The translations under genes were made by a program, and so were the position numbers. The notes under the pieces were generated by a model. The model saw nothing but the letters and a program-made list of their open reading frames with translations. It ran no database searches and was not told the DNA's origin. Below, piece after piece: positions 23,477-36,166 of a stretch of DNA of 64,000 nucleotides. Numbering within the stretch: the first letter of the stretch is position 1; each line of letters starts with the position of its first letter. The DNA is from Calvatia gigantea (Eukaryota > Basidiomycota > Agaricomycetes > Agaricales > Lycoperdaceae), in assembly GCA_025093985.1 (NCBI GenBank), contig JACAAK010000011.1, positions 558,001-622,000 on the forward strand. The letters run 5' to 3'.

Positions 23477-24652
23477 GGTCAGGTTACCCTGCGAGCAGCA
23501 ATGGATCTCAGGGATTGGGTGCCCCATCCCTTGAATATCAGAGAGAAATAACTGATTTGGCGGGTATACGGGTATGGGAGACGACTGGCAGCCGGGGTGC
23601 CGTGGCGTGGGCGGAGGTGTTTTATAGCCAACATTTTTGCGCTAAAACGCTTGGCAATAATCTCCGTCACGCCCCACCCTTTAACCGGTCGTTTAGTTCA
23701 GATTCTATTCGGTTTGACATCATTTGTAGGAACTGTACAAGCAGAAGTACTCGCATGTGTAAAAGTCCGAATGCCAGAGGGATTTTACATCCTAATCTCT
23801 CGCCTATCCTCACGGAATGCTTAAACTTCACACAACTTGAAAGAAATCTGATTGTACGTACAACAAGTTGACGATGATGAAATGCACACTTCATCATTGA
23901 AATGCATCACCCTGATTTGACTTAAGATTGATACCAGCAATCATACCGTCATATTCATAGCCCTTCTAACCGAAGCATTCTACCTACTCCTTCCATCCAC
24001 CCAGATACCTTGTGTGCCGTCCTAACGTTGGTGCATCCCTCGTTGGTCTTCATCTCTTTCAACCAAGAACCTTGACCTTGCCACTTCCGCACTGAAGAAG
24101 TCCGAACTCCAAGGCACACTTACCTCAGATCCATCGCCCTTGCCTAATCTATCATCATTAGAAGCAACTTCCAGATATGAATAACACCGAACTCTGAAAC
24201 CGAAATGTGGCGCTTGACAAGTAGCGACCAACAGGGGTTGAGCTGACAGAGCCGCGAATTCTGCTTAGCGGCGGACTTTCGAAAGCTCAAGCGCTCAATT
24301 TTATCCCGTGAAGAGCACAGCAAGAACCTCAAAAGAATTCCCTGTTGCTACGGCAATCGCAAGTGCATCCAAGTTCAGTGACCGCTTATTAAGTTACCTG
24401 CTTGAAGCCGCTTCCCTAACGGAGATGAGAACCTCGCGTATTAGCGCCCTCTGGTACGCACTATTAATAACACGTACACAAACCCATATACCTCAACGAG
24501 GCTTCGTCCTTATCACTTATCGTCTTTGGGCCCGTTGGAACCGCAAGGACAGGGCCCCATGATGAACGGGGTGGTGCTTACACCACACAGACAAGCATCA
24601 CGTCAACACTTGTCAAGGGTTTGGTTTGAAGGTTTGACAACCGCACCGCGTA
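23477..24652. other. no gene recognised
   Basis: Several 60-120-codon frames on both strands, none with family resemblance or consistent splice signals. Confidence 0.4.
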
Positions 24653-25051
24653 TTGGGGCCGCAGATCAAAAGCGAGCAAAACGTGGGCAGCAATCATCCA
24701 AACAGTGTTCCTCCCAATAATTCCCATTCCCTTGAATGCTACGCAGACGACCCAGCCATGGCTACTTGGCAGGGACCAATGACCTCCAACATAAACACCC
24801 GATACGGCCGTAGTGCGGGTTCATACCCACACCCTTCGACGATATCCGACCATCGAAGCTCGAGGTTGTATCTTCATGGAAACCAGAATTACGCTTTAGC
24901 CAAGCTTCCTTATGCTCACGCTGGGTCTGGGACTGGGGATGCGTATTTACACACCACCTCAGCCCAAGACGCAAACAGGCAAATCCCGAACGCGAAATTG
25001 ACAACTCGAGACAGTTCAGGCTCAATGCTTCCCCAAGTCGTCAACGCGTAA
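24653..25051 (+). CDS. hypothetical low-complexity C-terminal exon
   Basis: Open frame of about 132 codons, rich in Asn, Ser, Pro, His and Tyr (ADDPAMATWQGPMTSNINTR...), ending QVVNA at 25051. The composition resembles the disordered tail of a fungal transcription factor, but no DNA-binding domain was found upstream. Its true start is unknown. Confidence 0.3.
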   Translation: MGPQIKSEQNVGSNHPNSVPPNNSHSLECYADDPAMATWQGPMTSNINTRYGRSAGSYPHPSTISDHRSSRLYLHGNQNYALAKLPYAHAGSGTGDAYLHTTSAQDANRQIPNAKLTTRDSSGSMLPQVVNA

Positions 25052-27313
25052 AATCGGGGTTTCTTTGAAACCCTCAGTGAACAATGAGTATCAAGTCAAA
25101 CATCACAGGCAACGCCACACCGCGTTGCATCCTCGGGCAGGGTCGAATCAAAATTAGCACTGGCATCAGAAAATCAGGGAAGGTGACAAAAATAACCCCC
25201 CGCATATATCTTTTTACATGTACAGCCAACATGCAAATAGATTACAAGGTATGCTGACTGATGTGCTTCGCTAGCTTGAGAGAAAGTGGGTTGGTGGAGA
25301 ACCGCGCGGAAATACCCAGACTAAGTAACCTCAACAGACTGCGGATTTACGTCCCTGGTCCTTGTGTTTTTGCGGCGCTATTGTCGATTGTTATCGGCTG
25401 TTTCTTACTTAGATGATGTATACCTCCCCGGACGCTGCAAATCTTCATATTTCACCGTGCGGTGTGGTCGAGGCAAAGTATGTAACATTCTGAGGAGTAA
25501 CCTCATTCCCAAATCAAATACCATTGACTCTGCCTAGTTTACTGCGAATGGGTCCCGGTTGTATCAGTTTGGGAGTGAGTATTTGACAAGCTCACCATTC
25601 AAAATCGTAACACCACTTCTTGTAGCACTTCGTTTCCTGTTCCTTGGATACGGCGAATAAACAACCGGGACATACTTGAGTGACGACATTGTGGATGTCA
25701 TATCCAGTATCCTGGCCATCTTGAGGCGACCTTGTGGTATTGCCGGCCCTCGGCTAGCCATTAGAAGCCATTAGCATAACTTTTTTCACGAAAGGCGTAC
25801 TCCACACAGCTAAAATACCCAAATCATGGACTTTCCCCCCGTGGTCTTCCAGTTTGTCGCATTAAGTGCACCTCATGACTCCCACTCCAAGTGATTAAAT
25901 TACTATCGTCAAGTTTCAAGACATGTAAGGTTAACCACGTGGAAGTGGTTGTGGTGTGTGTGTGCCTCTGTCCCCTTTGGTTTATAACTACATCCCATCA
26001 GTAATTTCATAAAAACGAATGGGCATTACTATCTCAAAATTCAACGAGTTGCACCCGAGTGTATGGCTATGTATTTTACGATCAGCAGAACCCCACAACC
26101 TATTTTCGTGAGTAGTACCTGGTAAACATAACTTGCCCGGGCCGGCAGATCCTTGTGGAATTGCTCAGGCCCCACTCCGCGAGCTATGTCATACTATCTC
26201 CTTTAACGTTTGTGGCCTGTTCTCATCCCCCTTAGGAGCCTCTCATCTCGGCCCCGAGTAAGTAGGTGTCTGAAAGTGTATTAGTTGAGCTCCGGGATTG
26301 TGAACGGGTGTCTACGGCAGCTTTGGGCAAGTCATCTGGGAGATGGAGACGGTGCTAATAATATGGCTTTTTGATACCGATTATTTTTCTCATTATTATT
26401 TGTTCCCCTTCATTAGTTCTTCTCGCTTCTGCCGATCTTCGAAACCCCAGCTTTCTTAATACTTGCGACCGGCTTCACTATCCTGTGCCGTAGAGAGTCA
26501 GTAACGTCGCTGGTACTGATATGCTCCCAAGGAACATGGCTCCAAGCACAAGCACCTCCGAGAACATGAAAACTGGGGGCTTCGTGACCTCTAAACCACG
26601 ATTAGACACCAGTAAGGGTGTTTCAGGTCACCAGATCCGTGAAGGATTACACGGCCATTGATCATGGTATACGACGCAAAGTACTTACCAGCTTTATATA
26701 TGGGAAAGAGAGGCGAGGGTAACAAGGAAAAAATGGATCGTGGCAAAAGGGGATGATGTCCATCTCCCATGTACATAGTGGGGACACCCAAAGACTTGCA
26801 TTCGCCTTTTTGTCCCCTATAGTATCCATCGCTCGCTCTACTTACGCCCTTCTCCTTCATACGTTCTGTGTGAGACAAATACACCACCTACATGGATTAG
26901 CGAGCTCTCTCAGGAGCGCGGGTGTTCATTGCCTTCAGAGGATTTACGTATCCACGTGAGGACACTGCGCCAACGAGTCATTGCAACACAGGTCATATCG
27001 AAATCATATTGATTTCGAAAAGTGTAAGTGTGTTATGTTGAAGAATATACTTTTAGATTCAATATGACATTGATAAGACGAATGTCACGTCAACTCGTCG
27101 GCACGGTGAATAAGAACTCGCCCAGCGAGAGTCCCTCGTTGGAAAGGGTCAAAGTTAGCAAGATCACGCATTCATTATGAGGCAGTGCAAATAATGTGGT
27201 ACAGCCGACAACACCGTTTCCCAGTCCTTCAATGATCCAGGGGCGGACAGTATACACCATCAAGTCATACACTTCCCAGCAGCACTCCCTCACCCTCCAC
27301 CCCGGACGTCGGC
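25052..27313. other. 2.2-kb stretch without recognised features
   Basis: No frame of convincing coding character, no terminal repeats and no long direct or inverted repeats noticed. It may be relic sequence. Confidence 0.4.
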
Positions 27314-28870
27314 ATGTTCAACAATGCCAGCAACGTAATTATCAGCGGCGGCCACTTTCAAGTTATTGGCTCCCAAATTAATAACCACTACCATGTCAAC
27401 AGGATAGGTAGAATTCTTCCCTGTCTCATCCCTGTAGTAATCTGACCTACAACTAGGTCTTGAACGGCTATATGGCGTCTCTATGCCAGAGGCGGCCCAT
27501 AGCTCGTCGGCTCGCAAATACGAACCAAAGTGCTATCCTGGAACCCCGCGCACAATACATTTTGGATTTCGAGTCGTGAGCATCCAGCGCCCCACGATGG
27601 CGTGAGGAACAGTAAACTCCGCATCTGGTGGATGAGCGGGCTTGCTGGTGTTGGCAAGTCTGCCATTGCCCAAACCTCCGCAGATATCCTTGATCATAAG
27701 GTCCATCAAGATCCGTCCATTTTGGCTAAAACGATGGGAATCCAATTTCGGGAGCTGATTGTCGTGCCATTTTTGGAGCAGAAGGAACAGAACATGGAGA
27801 TACATGAATCGGTTGTTATCGTTGATGGGTTGGATGAATGCAATGATGAACGCTCGTAGTGCGTGATCGTCGAACTCATCACAGGGGCGGTGCAAGAATA
27901 TGGAGAAAACCTACCACTATTATGGGCATTCTTCAGTCGTCCAGAACCCCACATCGTCAGGACATTTTCCTCTGAAGCCGTTTCTTCCCTTGTCTGGATT
28001 ATGACTCTTCCCGTATCTCGTGCAATTGACGAGGAGATCGAAGTTTATTTGCGAAGCAGGTTCGAAAATATTCGAGAAAGCCATCATTACCTATCATCAT
28101 CTTCCGGAGCTCCGTGGCCTGCCGATGGCGACGTTCAACTGCTGTAGCGAAGTCTGCGGGACTCTTTCTTTACGCCTCGACTTTCATGAAATTTCTTACG
28201 GATCCTGATGTCCTGGACCCTCGGGAATTATTGGAAGCCTGCGCTAGGAGTCCATTGACAATTAATCACCGTAACCCGATGTTGCGCCTTGACTCGCTCT
28301 ACATTCTCATAATGCAACGTTTCCCCGCCAGTGTTGTCCTTCTCACTATGCAAATATTGCTGTTGCGTCACGTATCATCTCGTTTTTGGGGTGACATAAC
28401 CAGCGGGTTGGCCGTCCTGTGCATAATACTGGGGATCATTTTCCAATCAGCTGCTAAAGCGTTGTCCAAACTGCACTCCGTTCTAACAGTCCCTAACACT
28501 GCTGAAGAAATGTTGAAATTCCATAACGCATCTTTTATGGACTTCTTAATTGACCCAGATCGGTCTGTGTCAGAATTCTGTATTCAACAACCTCAACATT
28601 ATGAAAGTCTGGTGAGGCGGGGCCTGGAGTTTATGGAAAACCTGGTAGCGCCTAGAGATCTGAACCGTGAGATAGCACATAACTAGTTCGCCCGCTGCTG
28701 ACTCGACTACAGGCTTAGTTGAGGAACATCACCTTCGCTGCGTATACAAGAATGTTTCCAGAAACGCTCTTCGTTGGCTCGAGCTCGCAAGCATAGATCC
28801 CAATGGTGAACTTGCACACACCCTTGCTGAATTCGACTTCAGGAAGCATTGGTGATACAATTCTCTAATA
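27314..28870 (+). pseudogene. NACHT-type STAND NTPase pseudogene
   Basis: The start MFNNASNVIISGGHFQVIGS is the N-terminus typical of Agaricomycete NACHT proteins. It is followed by the pre-NACHT motif (RKYEPKCYPGT), Walker A GLAGVGKSAI (27640-27670), Walker B VVIVDGLDECN (27810-27845), a SRPE box (AFFSRPEPHI) and helical-domain pieces (LDSLYILIMQRFP, KLHSVLTVPN, FHNASFMDFLIDPDRS). The pieces lie in different frames (changes near 27410, 27530, 27862 and 28115), with an early stop after the N-terminal segment, so the gene is broken. Intact relatives are signalling ATPases thought to act in non-self recognition; no C-terminal sensor repeats remain here. Confidence 0.8.
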
Positions 28871-29200
28871 AAGCATGGTGCACTAGCGACACTCTATGAC
28901 AAGGTATGTCAGGCTCACCGGTACGACAATACCTGCTGATCTTTGAATATTCAGCTTCCACTAATGCGCCGGGACCGGATTATCATAAGACACAAGCCTT
29001 GGTGTCCGATATCAAGACGACTGGAGGATTTTATGAGAAACAGGGGGATACCAGAGATAGGGTATGTTCTCGGTTGAGGGGAGAAGAGCCTTACATATGA
29101 ATTTGATAGAGATGGTAATAGGATCCGACAAGAGAACTTATGGAGGTGGACAGTGTTAACATGTGTAAACCTGGTGATCATTCATTTCATTTCTAGTTCC
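28871..29200 (+). pseudogene. small coding relic of unknown family
   Basis: HGALATLYDK, then a 49-nt-type intron ending ATTCAG, then LMRRDRIIIRHKPWCPISRR and, after another frame change, YEFDRDGNRIRQENLWRWTV, ending before 29220. The pieces look like one decayed coding sequence following the NACHT relic. Family not recognised. Confidence 0.35.
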
Positions 29201-29885
29201 ATGTAATACTTTTTAATATTTGTCCCAACAGTAGTAACAGCGGAAACACTAGTCACTGCGATTCCTCAGGCGTGCATCAACCTGCGCGAAAGCAATAGAC
29301 TGGAATGCTTTCAAAATGACCCGTAATGGCACCCTAACGTCAAACCCCCAATCAAATACTGTCTGGATCGAACTTAAGAATACCCAATGCTATAAAACGA
29401 TAACGAGGGAAGGGATACAAAACTGCACAGGACCTCTCTACCTTGTCCAACTCACTTGCAGGGTCCAAATATTTCTTGGGCGGAAGGACGATAGCTTGAA
29501 GGCTGGGACAAAGCCCTAACTGGTTTGGGATTTATGGAAGCCAGGCACAACATTAAGTGATATCAATGTCGAGGCGTCTCACGTCAAATATCCGTATCAA
29601 GGTCGTTACATACATCCGAAAGCGAGGCCCCAAAAAAAACAAAGGGAAGGGGGGTATCAAATACTACACGAACGAAAGAAATATAGTCACCCAATCAGAA
29701 GTATCTTCGTCTCCTCATAACCCTACACAAAAACGAACATTCAGTAAACACGAATCGAACATCCCAATGATAAAGAGTCGGCAAAAAGAAGGGTTAAACA
29801 AAGAAGGAATAAACAACACACGGGAGTGTGCGAGTGTGTATGTGGAGGGGGGAGCATCAACTCGGAAGGGTGAGCATGCAATGAC

Positions 29886-32070
29886 TCACCTATCATACGG
29901 CGGGTCAACGCATACCACGGTCTCCACCCTACTCCCCAACCACCTCTCAACATCCATCCCGAGTTCACATTCCTGCATCTCGAGACACTTGAGACGCTTC
30001 ACCACCCCCCCTGCGCCTCCTCCACCACTACCAACGCCACCACCACCCCACGTCCCACCGCCAGCAAAGCCATGGGTGCCTGACGAAGAATTGGAACTAA
30101 CACCAGCAGACCCACCACCCTCAGGATTCCTAGCCTCCACAAGCTGCACGAGCTTAACCACAGCCTCACTATGCAGCATACACCCACGCATCTTCAACAC
30201 CTCCAACCTCGGCGCTATCCACCCACTCACACCACTCCCATCGTCCTCCCCACTCGCCAGCGCCATCAATAAAGCCTCTACAGGCGTACCCCCGATTTTG
30301 AGTGCACGGAGGTAAGGGAGTTTTTCGAGAAGGATGCGCCAGGAAGTGATTATGCCTGCGGGAACGTAGTACATGAATGAGGGTGTGGGGGATTCGTAGC
30401 CGAGGGAGAGTTCTTCGAGCTGGATTGTTGGGTGGGGGGAATGAGGGATGGCTTGGGAGGAGCGGGTGAGGAGGTTTGAGATTGTGTCTTCTACGGGTTC
30501 GCGTGGGTCCACGAGGAGTGTGAGTGATTTGAGGGAAGGTAGGATGAGGGCGTCGAGGAGTTGGCTGAGGAGGTAGTGACCACCTAATCGTAGTGATGTT
30601 ACTCGGTCCAATTTCAGTGGTGTGAGTGGTAAGACGTTGGGGAGTACGCCTTGGAAGTAAAGTGAGAGAGACTCGAGGGTAGGGTTGTGTGCGATAATGT
30701 AGCGGATGCGATCAAGAGGTAGGGCGGGGTTGAGTGGAGCGCGGAGGTTGAGGTGTTTGAGTTTCATACTGAAGATTGGAGAGGACCATTTGAAGGGAAC
30801 TTGGTGCAGTGTGAGGGAGGTAAGGGAGGGAAGGGAGGGTGTTTCATTTGCATTAGGGAGCCAGGGCCATTCTTGTGTGCAGCCTCCCTCGGAACTCGAC
30901 ACCTCGAATTCCTTGAGTAAAGGCGCATCACCTGACAATATATTATAATCGAGAGCAAAAGGAGGCGGGTGCGTTTGAAACGCACCATTGATAGAAGCGA
31001 TCGCGGTCATGGACTTGAACATTTTATCGTACCGGAAGACGAATCTCTCCCATCTTGGCATCTGCTCAATGAGATAATAAAATGCAATATGCGCCCAATG
31101 GATATTAGGCCTGTTGTTGCTCGCTGTCATACACGCTCCCGACGACCGAGTATCACCAGCTCCGGACGTCAGAGCACTACTCGAGGAAGCCACCGACGCC
31201 TGCGTTGAAGAATCCTGGTGCGTCGGTGATAGCGGCGGAAGAAACGGAATATGTGTAGCCGGTTGCACAGTCGGGAAAATCGGCTGGTGTAAACTATGTG
31301 GCATAACATAGTGCGTCGCCACGCCATGATGTGATGCAAAGTTCAACCACGACGGGCTGTGTGGTAGACTACCAGAAGAGCGACGGCGTCTTCGGCGTTG
31401 GGCATCATTGGCATTATTGCCCGGTTGATCCGTGACTCGTAGATAGATCTCGATATCCAACGGCACGGTGTAACCCGAGCGTTCAAGCCACAATCTGACA
31501 AGCTCTGGGGAGGACGTGGGTGAGGTGATAAGTCGAATCTGGTAGATATGTTGTGAGTTATAAATAGCTTGGAGAGGGATGCGGACACGGGGCAGAGGAT
31601 TACATGAGCAGCAGAGCCTCAGCCTCAACATAGGGAAGAAGCGATAGCCGATAGCGCTGACGCTGGGCTGTTTGACAATAAACGCCATGACTACTCACCT
31701 TGGCCCACAGCTTTGGTGTCCGGAGGGCCAGCCTCCTCCACGACGAACAGACAGCAGATAGGACCCACGCGCACGACGCATGTTCCTCGAAATTCCACAT
31801 GAATATTTCTCTCAAGAGTTCCGCAGGTAATCGTCGGATGGGACTCAGGTAGGCCTTCGTCCTGGCCTCCTCCTCTGCAAGTTTCGCTTTCTCGGCCTCC
31901 ATCTTAGCAATGGCAGATTTAGCGTCATGGATGATCTGTGCGAGTGCGGCTTCGGCATCAAGGATCTTAGAACCTAGCTCAGCCATGGACGTCTGTGTAG
32001 CATCGAGGTGCAGTCTAGCATGGTGAAGAGTGTCCGGCGTTGGCGGTTCAATGAGTGGGGGAGGCAGCAT
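29886..32070 (-). CDS. F-box protein with LRR-like C-terminus, intact
   Basis: Two exons (32070-31699 and 31538-29886) around a 160-nt intron give 674 residues. The N-terminus has an amphipathic/coiled-coil stretch (ILDAEAALAQIIHDAKSAIA, KMEAEKAKLAEEEAR), then the F-box core LSPIRRLPAELLREIFMWNF and VCSSWRRLALRTPKLWAK. After the splice comes SPELVRLWLERSG...DIEIYLRV, the usual order in mushroom F-box proteins, followed by Leu-rich repeat-like segments (LPSLTSLTLHQVPF, LPSLKSLTLLVD). A Gly/Ser-rich insert (about residues 600-640) precedes the conserved end. Expected role: Skp1-binding adaptor of an SCF ubiquitin ligase; target unknown. This is the only F-box gene in the window that I read without frame breaks. 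Confidence 0.85.
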
Positions 32071-32217
32071 TTTGGAAACTTGCAGCGAGGCTCAGTCTCA
32101 GGTTGTCTCTAACCGACCATCCCCTGTCTACCCCCATTTCAAACTCCGCCAGGATATCTCCGCAACATACACATCTTCATTGCAAGGAGGGGAAAACCGA
32201 ACATGCGTAACAATATT

Positions 32218-32727
32218 CTACTTCTTATTCGCTCCTTCAATAACATCTCCGTTCTTACACGCAATTATCTTGATCCGTTGTGCACTTACGATCTCGTTCG
32301 ACTCCATTTTAAATGTTGGGTTTTTAACGATGAACGTCCACACGTCGTCGCACAGCCGGTATGTGTGCAGGTGACCCTAAGTCCATGAGTCAGTCTTTGA
32401 CATTCCAAAAAATTACGTCGTGCGCGCACTTTGAGGGTCGTCTTGGTCTTAACCTGCTTCACCATCGTATCCGCCAACGATTTGTCAAACTAAAAGATGA
32501 CGTCGTCGTTCATATGCCATCATGCAACTGACACCTGGTCGCACCTGTTGCAACACCTTCATGGCCAACTGCGGTGTAATTGCACCACTAGTAATCAACT
32601 CATCCAGCGAATCTGTCAACGCCATTCCAATGCTACAATCCACCACCAGCAGTCAGCACCACAACTCACACCCAAGAGACCACACGCACGATGAACCGCG
32701 GTAAAACTCGTAATACGCCGATGCCAT
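32218..32727 (-). CDS. TOA2: transcription initiation factor IIA small (gamma) subunit
   Basis: Four exons (32727-32690, 32632-32545, 32489-32430, 32376-32218) with 53-57-nt introns join in frame to 115 codons, the usual size of TFIIA-gamma. The protein starts [20 protein letters not shown], continues [20 protein letters not shown] and [20 protein letters not shown], and ends with [27 protein letters not shown] and [11 protein letters not shown]. The helical N-domain and the beta-barrel motif TYRxCDxVWTF are diagnostic. It forms TFIIA with the large subunit TOA1 and stabilises TBP on promoters in the nucleus. Every exon is short, so the gene is easily missed by ORF scans. Its stop lies 148 bp from the F-box start, same strand. 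Confidence 0.93.
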
Positions 32728-33300
32728 TACAACGACTTCCTCTCTTGGTAATTCAACCTCCGAAAGTCTTTGAGGGTCCTATGTCAAGTTGACCAGAAAT
32801 GTTACAGTTCCCGGACGTCGGATCTTTGGCCGTCGTAGCGCTGCTCAGTTGCGCAGTGTGTGTGGTAATGGAAGAGCCGTTGTGCTGTAATCCCAATATC
32901 GACGTTCGAGGGAGAGGGCAAGCACTAATTTGCTGACAAATCAGACACACTGAGCCCATGTTCAACGTTTAAATTTAAGCTCCGCCGCGACATGCTCGCT
33001 CAGCGCTCAAGGCGCCTTTCGTGTGGCCAAAACAACTGTTTTCTGAGTCGTTGGCTACGAACGAATGACTAGCTTGATTCCATCAACTCAGGGCACCCAG
33101 GTTCCACGTTTACGAGCGCTCAACCGAAATGTCTTCCCTCCAATGAGAAGTTTAGTGTTAGTCATTGGGGACTGACGAGACCCATTCCGGCTGCTTTATT
33201 TCATGATTCATGAAGAGGATTAGACATAGGCCACAGGCAATAGGGACAACCAAGTCCGGTATGCTAATAGGCGGGAGGTCACTGAAAAATCGAATCACGG
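32728..33300. promoter_or_regulatory. intergenic interval upstream of TOA2
   Basis: About 570 bp between the TOA2 start and the 3' end of the amidase pseudogene. Presumed TOA2 promoter; no clear TATA box or other feature seen. Confidence 0.35.
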
Positions 33301-35368
33301 TCAAAGAGGCATCGGCTCGTATGCCTTCCCCTCCGTCTTCAACAGGTCTTCGATAATCTTCAGGCCCTCTAACACCTTCTCCTCTTCCAATCTCTTCCCA
33401 ACAACCTGCACACCAAGAGGTAATCCGTGCATATCCTGTGCATTGTACACCTCATAAGCACCAGCCTCAATAGCATTGGTAGATTTAAAGCCTTTGGGCA
33501 ATCCGTCGCGTGCGGCATCGACCTTGGTGACAGGAAGAACACCTGCAGCATAGTCCAACTATTCCGCACCAATGAGTCACAACTTCAGAATATAACGACT
33601 TCTAGTTGACGACTCACAAGATTGAACAAAAGCAAATACCCACACGCCTTCCATCCTTTCTTCATTGCTCCATGAGGAACAGCGGGCAACGCACTCGGCA
33701 CAGTTAACATGAAGTCTAACTCCTCCTTGTCCCAAAAGTCGGACCATTGGGTTTTGTATATCTCCCGCTGACCGATCAATTTCCATGTTTTCGTTGCGGA
33801 TTTGGAGGTGAAGCCGTCTATGAGGCCAGCGTAGACCTCGTCGCGTTTAATGTACCTGATGTAGAACGCGTAAAGTTTACGAAGGATGGTAGGGAGGCGT
33901 AGCATTTTGAGAGCCTGGATGAGGCCTGGGTCATTCACTCGAAGGATCTGAATGGTTCCATGCATATGTCTCCTGCAGACGTCATGTAAGGGTATGGTAT
34001 TTCATAAATGTTTAATGAGACGAACCCCCATCAGCGAAGATTAATTGAGAGCCGATGCGAACTCCATCGTAGGGGCTTGGAGGAGAGCTGGCGAGGAAAG
34101 GTTATTAAACCAAACGGGAGGTCATCCGTGAATACATACACATCAAAGACCTCGTGTCCATGTTTCCGCAAAGCATTGACAACAACATCCAATGCACGCC
34201 CACATGCTGGCGAAATTGCCACGCAACCTATGCAAAGTTGATCTGTTAACCTCTCACAAACCACAATCCCCACCAGGACCTACCATCACTTCCCATGACA
34301 CCCCATCTGAGTGGCCTATCCTTTGGCACGTCGAATGGCCGCCACGGTATCGGGTGGCACTATCCCATTCAAATACGTCCAGGCAAAGGATAGTCAATGC
34401 CCGCTCAAAAGCAGCGATTTTTTATACAGACTCACCGTATGGATCGTACTTCCAAGGCTCCATACTCACGACCGCCTTCCAAAAGTACTCCAAGTCCTCC
34501 AGCGTCCGTGCCATAGGAGAATAAATAGCCGGAATACCATCCTGACCCATCATGCTCGTCGAATTCCCAATCTTCGGAAACCTCCCCGAAGAAGACTTGA
34601 CGGAATAAAACCCAGAATAATGTGCTGGCAGGACGAACGGAACCAGCGACATCTGTTCCAATGCCGATCCTCGAACCACCATATGCGAGCAAAGCCGCCT
34701 CTCCACCAGTTGATCCACCTGGTGAGTGTGTGCTTTTATATGGATTGGTTGTACGCCCAAATACGTCATTGTAAGACTCGAAGGAAAGGAGGGTAATTGG
34801 GACGTTGGTCTTGACGAATGGGACAGCGCCGGCATCGCGCAAGAGATGGACAAGTGCGGAATCTTTCTTGGCGGGTTTACCGACCCAGGCGGAGTAGCCG
34901 ATGCAACTGTCATACCCTTGAACGCACACCGTCTGGGAGTAAAAAGTCCTTGGTCACAACGATCACCACTCAAAGGGAAGCACTCACGTCTTTAAGGCTG
35001 ACAGGGACTCCCGCCAAGGGTCCAGTCTTATTACACGTTTTCGCCTGGCGTCTCGCAGAATCGATAAGTATCTCCGTTAAGCAGTTGGTCTCGATATGTG
35101 CACGGATAGCTTTACGGGTGTACGTCGATAACACGTCCTCCGGATCCAGCTGCGCCGATTGAACTTCTCTAACAATCTGGGCAAGAGGCTTGTTGAGGAT
35201 ATCAATGTCCTCCTTGGACGTTGGTTTGCTCATATCGGGATAACCCAAGTCCTTGATAAGAGCATTACGTTCATCCTGCTTAGCTCGGCTAGGACTTGTT
35301 GGTGAGAGTCGAGGTAAAAATTAAACAAGCACTCACCAGGCTTTCCTATGGGCCAGGTAGGAGAACAT
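33301..35368 (-). pseudogene. amidase signature family pseudogene (paralogue of 2349-4432)
   Basis: It has the same eight-exon plan as the intact copy. Exons are 35368-35337, 35288-34988, 34932-34436, 34359-34284, 34227-34140, 34087-34026, 33972-33618 and 33558-33301; five of the eight match the intact exon lengths exactly, and exon 8 is one codon shorter. Three frame errors are visible against that copy: one extra base just after the nucleophile motif GSVR (about 34640), a second extra base at the end of exon 3 (exon 497 instead of 495 nt), and one missing base in exon 7 at SFE/ND (355 instead of 356 nt). The catalytic Lys and both Ser codons survive. I conclude that it makes no full-length enzyme unless these are assembly errors. 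Confidence 0.8.
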
Positions 35369-36166
35369 GACGAAGGGGGCAGGTAAACTGCGGTGCTTGT
35401 GCGGTTTATTTGTAGTTTGTGGGATTCCATCGTGATGCGCGCCTAAAGGATCCGCGTAGAAGCCGTTTGGTGGAACTGGAGATGGAAGGGTTTCGGGAAC
35501 GTTTTTAATATTTTACCTGAGGCCAAGGGTGGCAATGATGGTTCACACGTCCGTCCCTCGGGCCCAATCACGAAAAGCAATACTTTAATTTCAGCATACG
35601 CCAACACTTTGCCCTACATTCGGAAGGAAGAGTATTATCATGACGTTACTCTTTGTACTCCTAAAGAACTCCGATAAGTCCGTGCAGAATACTAAGTAGA
35701 TTAAATGGAACTTCTCCCCAACCTCTACGAAACTGGGCTTTTGACTTGCCGTGTTTTCGTGATTGTCGTGGGCCACCGCATCGTACATGAGAACAGCGGT
35801 CGTGAACCCGGAATACCCGGGCATATCAAGAATGAGGATTTTGGGGGTTGGAAAAGGAGGACGTTGGGGGAAGGTTGTTTCCAAATGTTGCTTGATATTC
35901 CCTGTCGCGGGCGTAAAGGCACGGAACAAGCCCCCGGCTGGGAAGGAACGTTGGGGGAGTGCCTATTAGTTCCAATGACCGGAACCCCTTGAGTCTTATA
36001 ATGGGCCTCTGGGAGTTAAGGATGCAGAATCCCGGGCGAAACTGCGACACGCGACGAATCTCATGCTTTGTAGGCGGCGAGCGCAAGAGGGGATGCAAAG
36101 ACAACCGATCACATTGGGTATCTTGTTAACAAAAATGGGTGTTTGGATTTGGGGGCCATTGTCCGC
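35369..36166. other. no gene recognised
   Basis: Some minus-strand frames of 90-110 codons (e.g. containing FPTPKILILDMPGYSGFTT at about 35800) could be relic coding sequence; no family recognised. Confidence 0.35.

Noticed and set aside
29557..30315. Plus-strand ORF of 252 codons
   Set aside because: Its second half is antisense to the F-box gene's Gly-rich C-terminus and its first half is low complexity.
32030..32694. Plus-strand ORFs over 32.0-32.7 kb
   Set aside because: They lie antisense to the F-box start and the TFIIA-gamma exons and have no coding resemblance.
34008..34995. Plus-strand ORFs opposite the second amidase copy
   Set aside because: Shadows of the amidase exons; the same shadow pattern is present opposite the intact copy.
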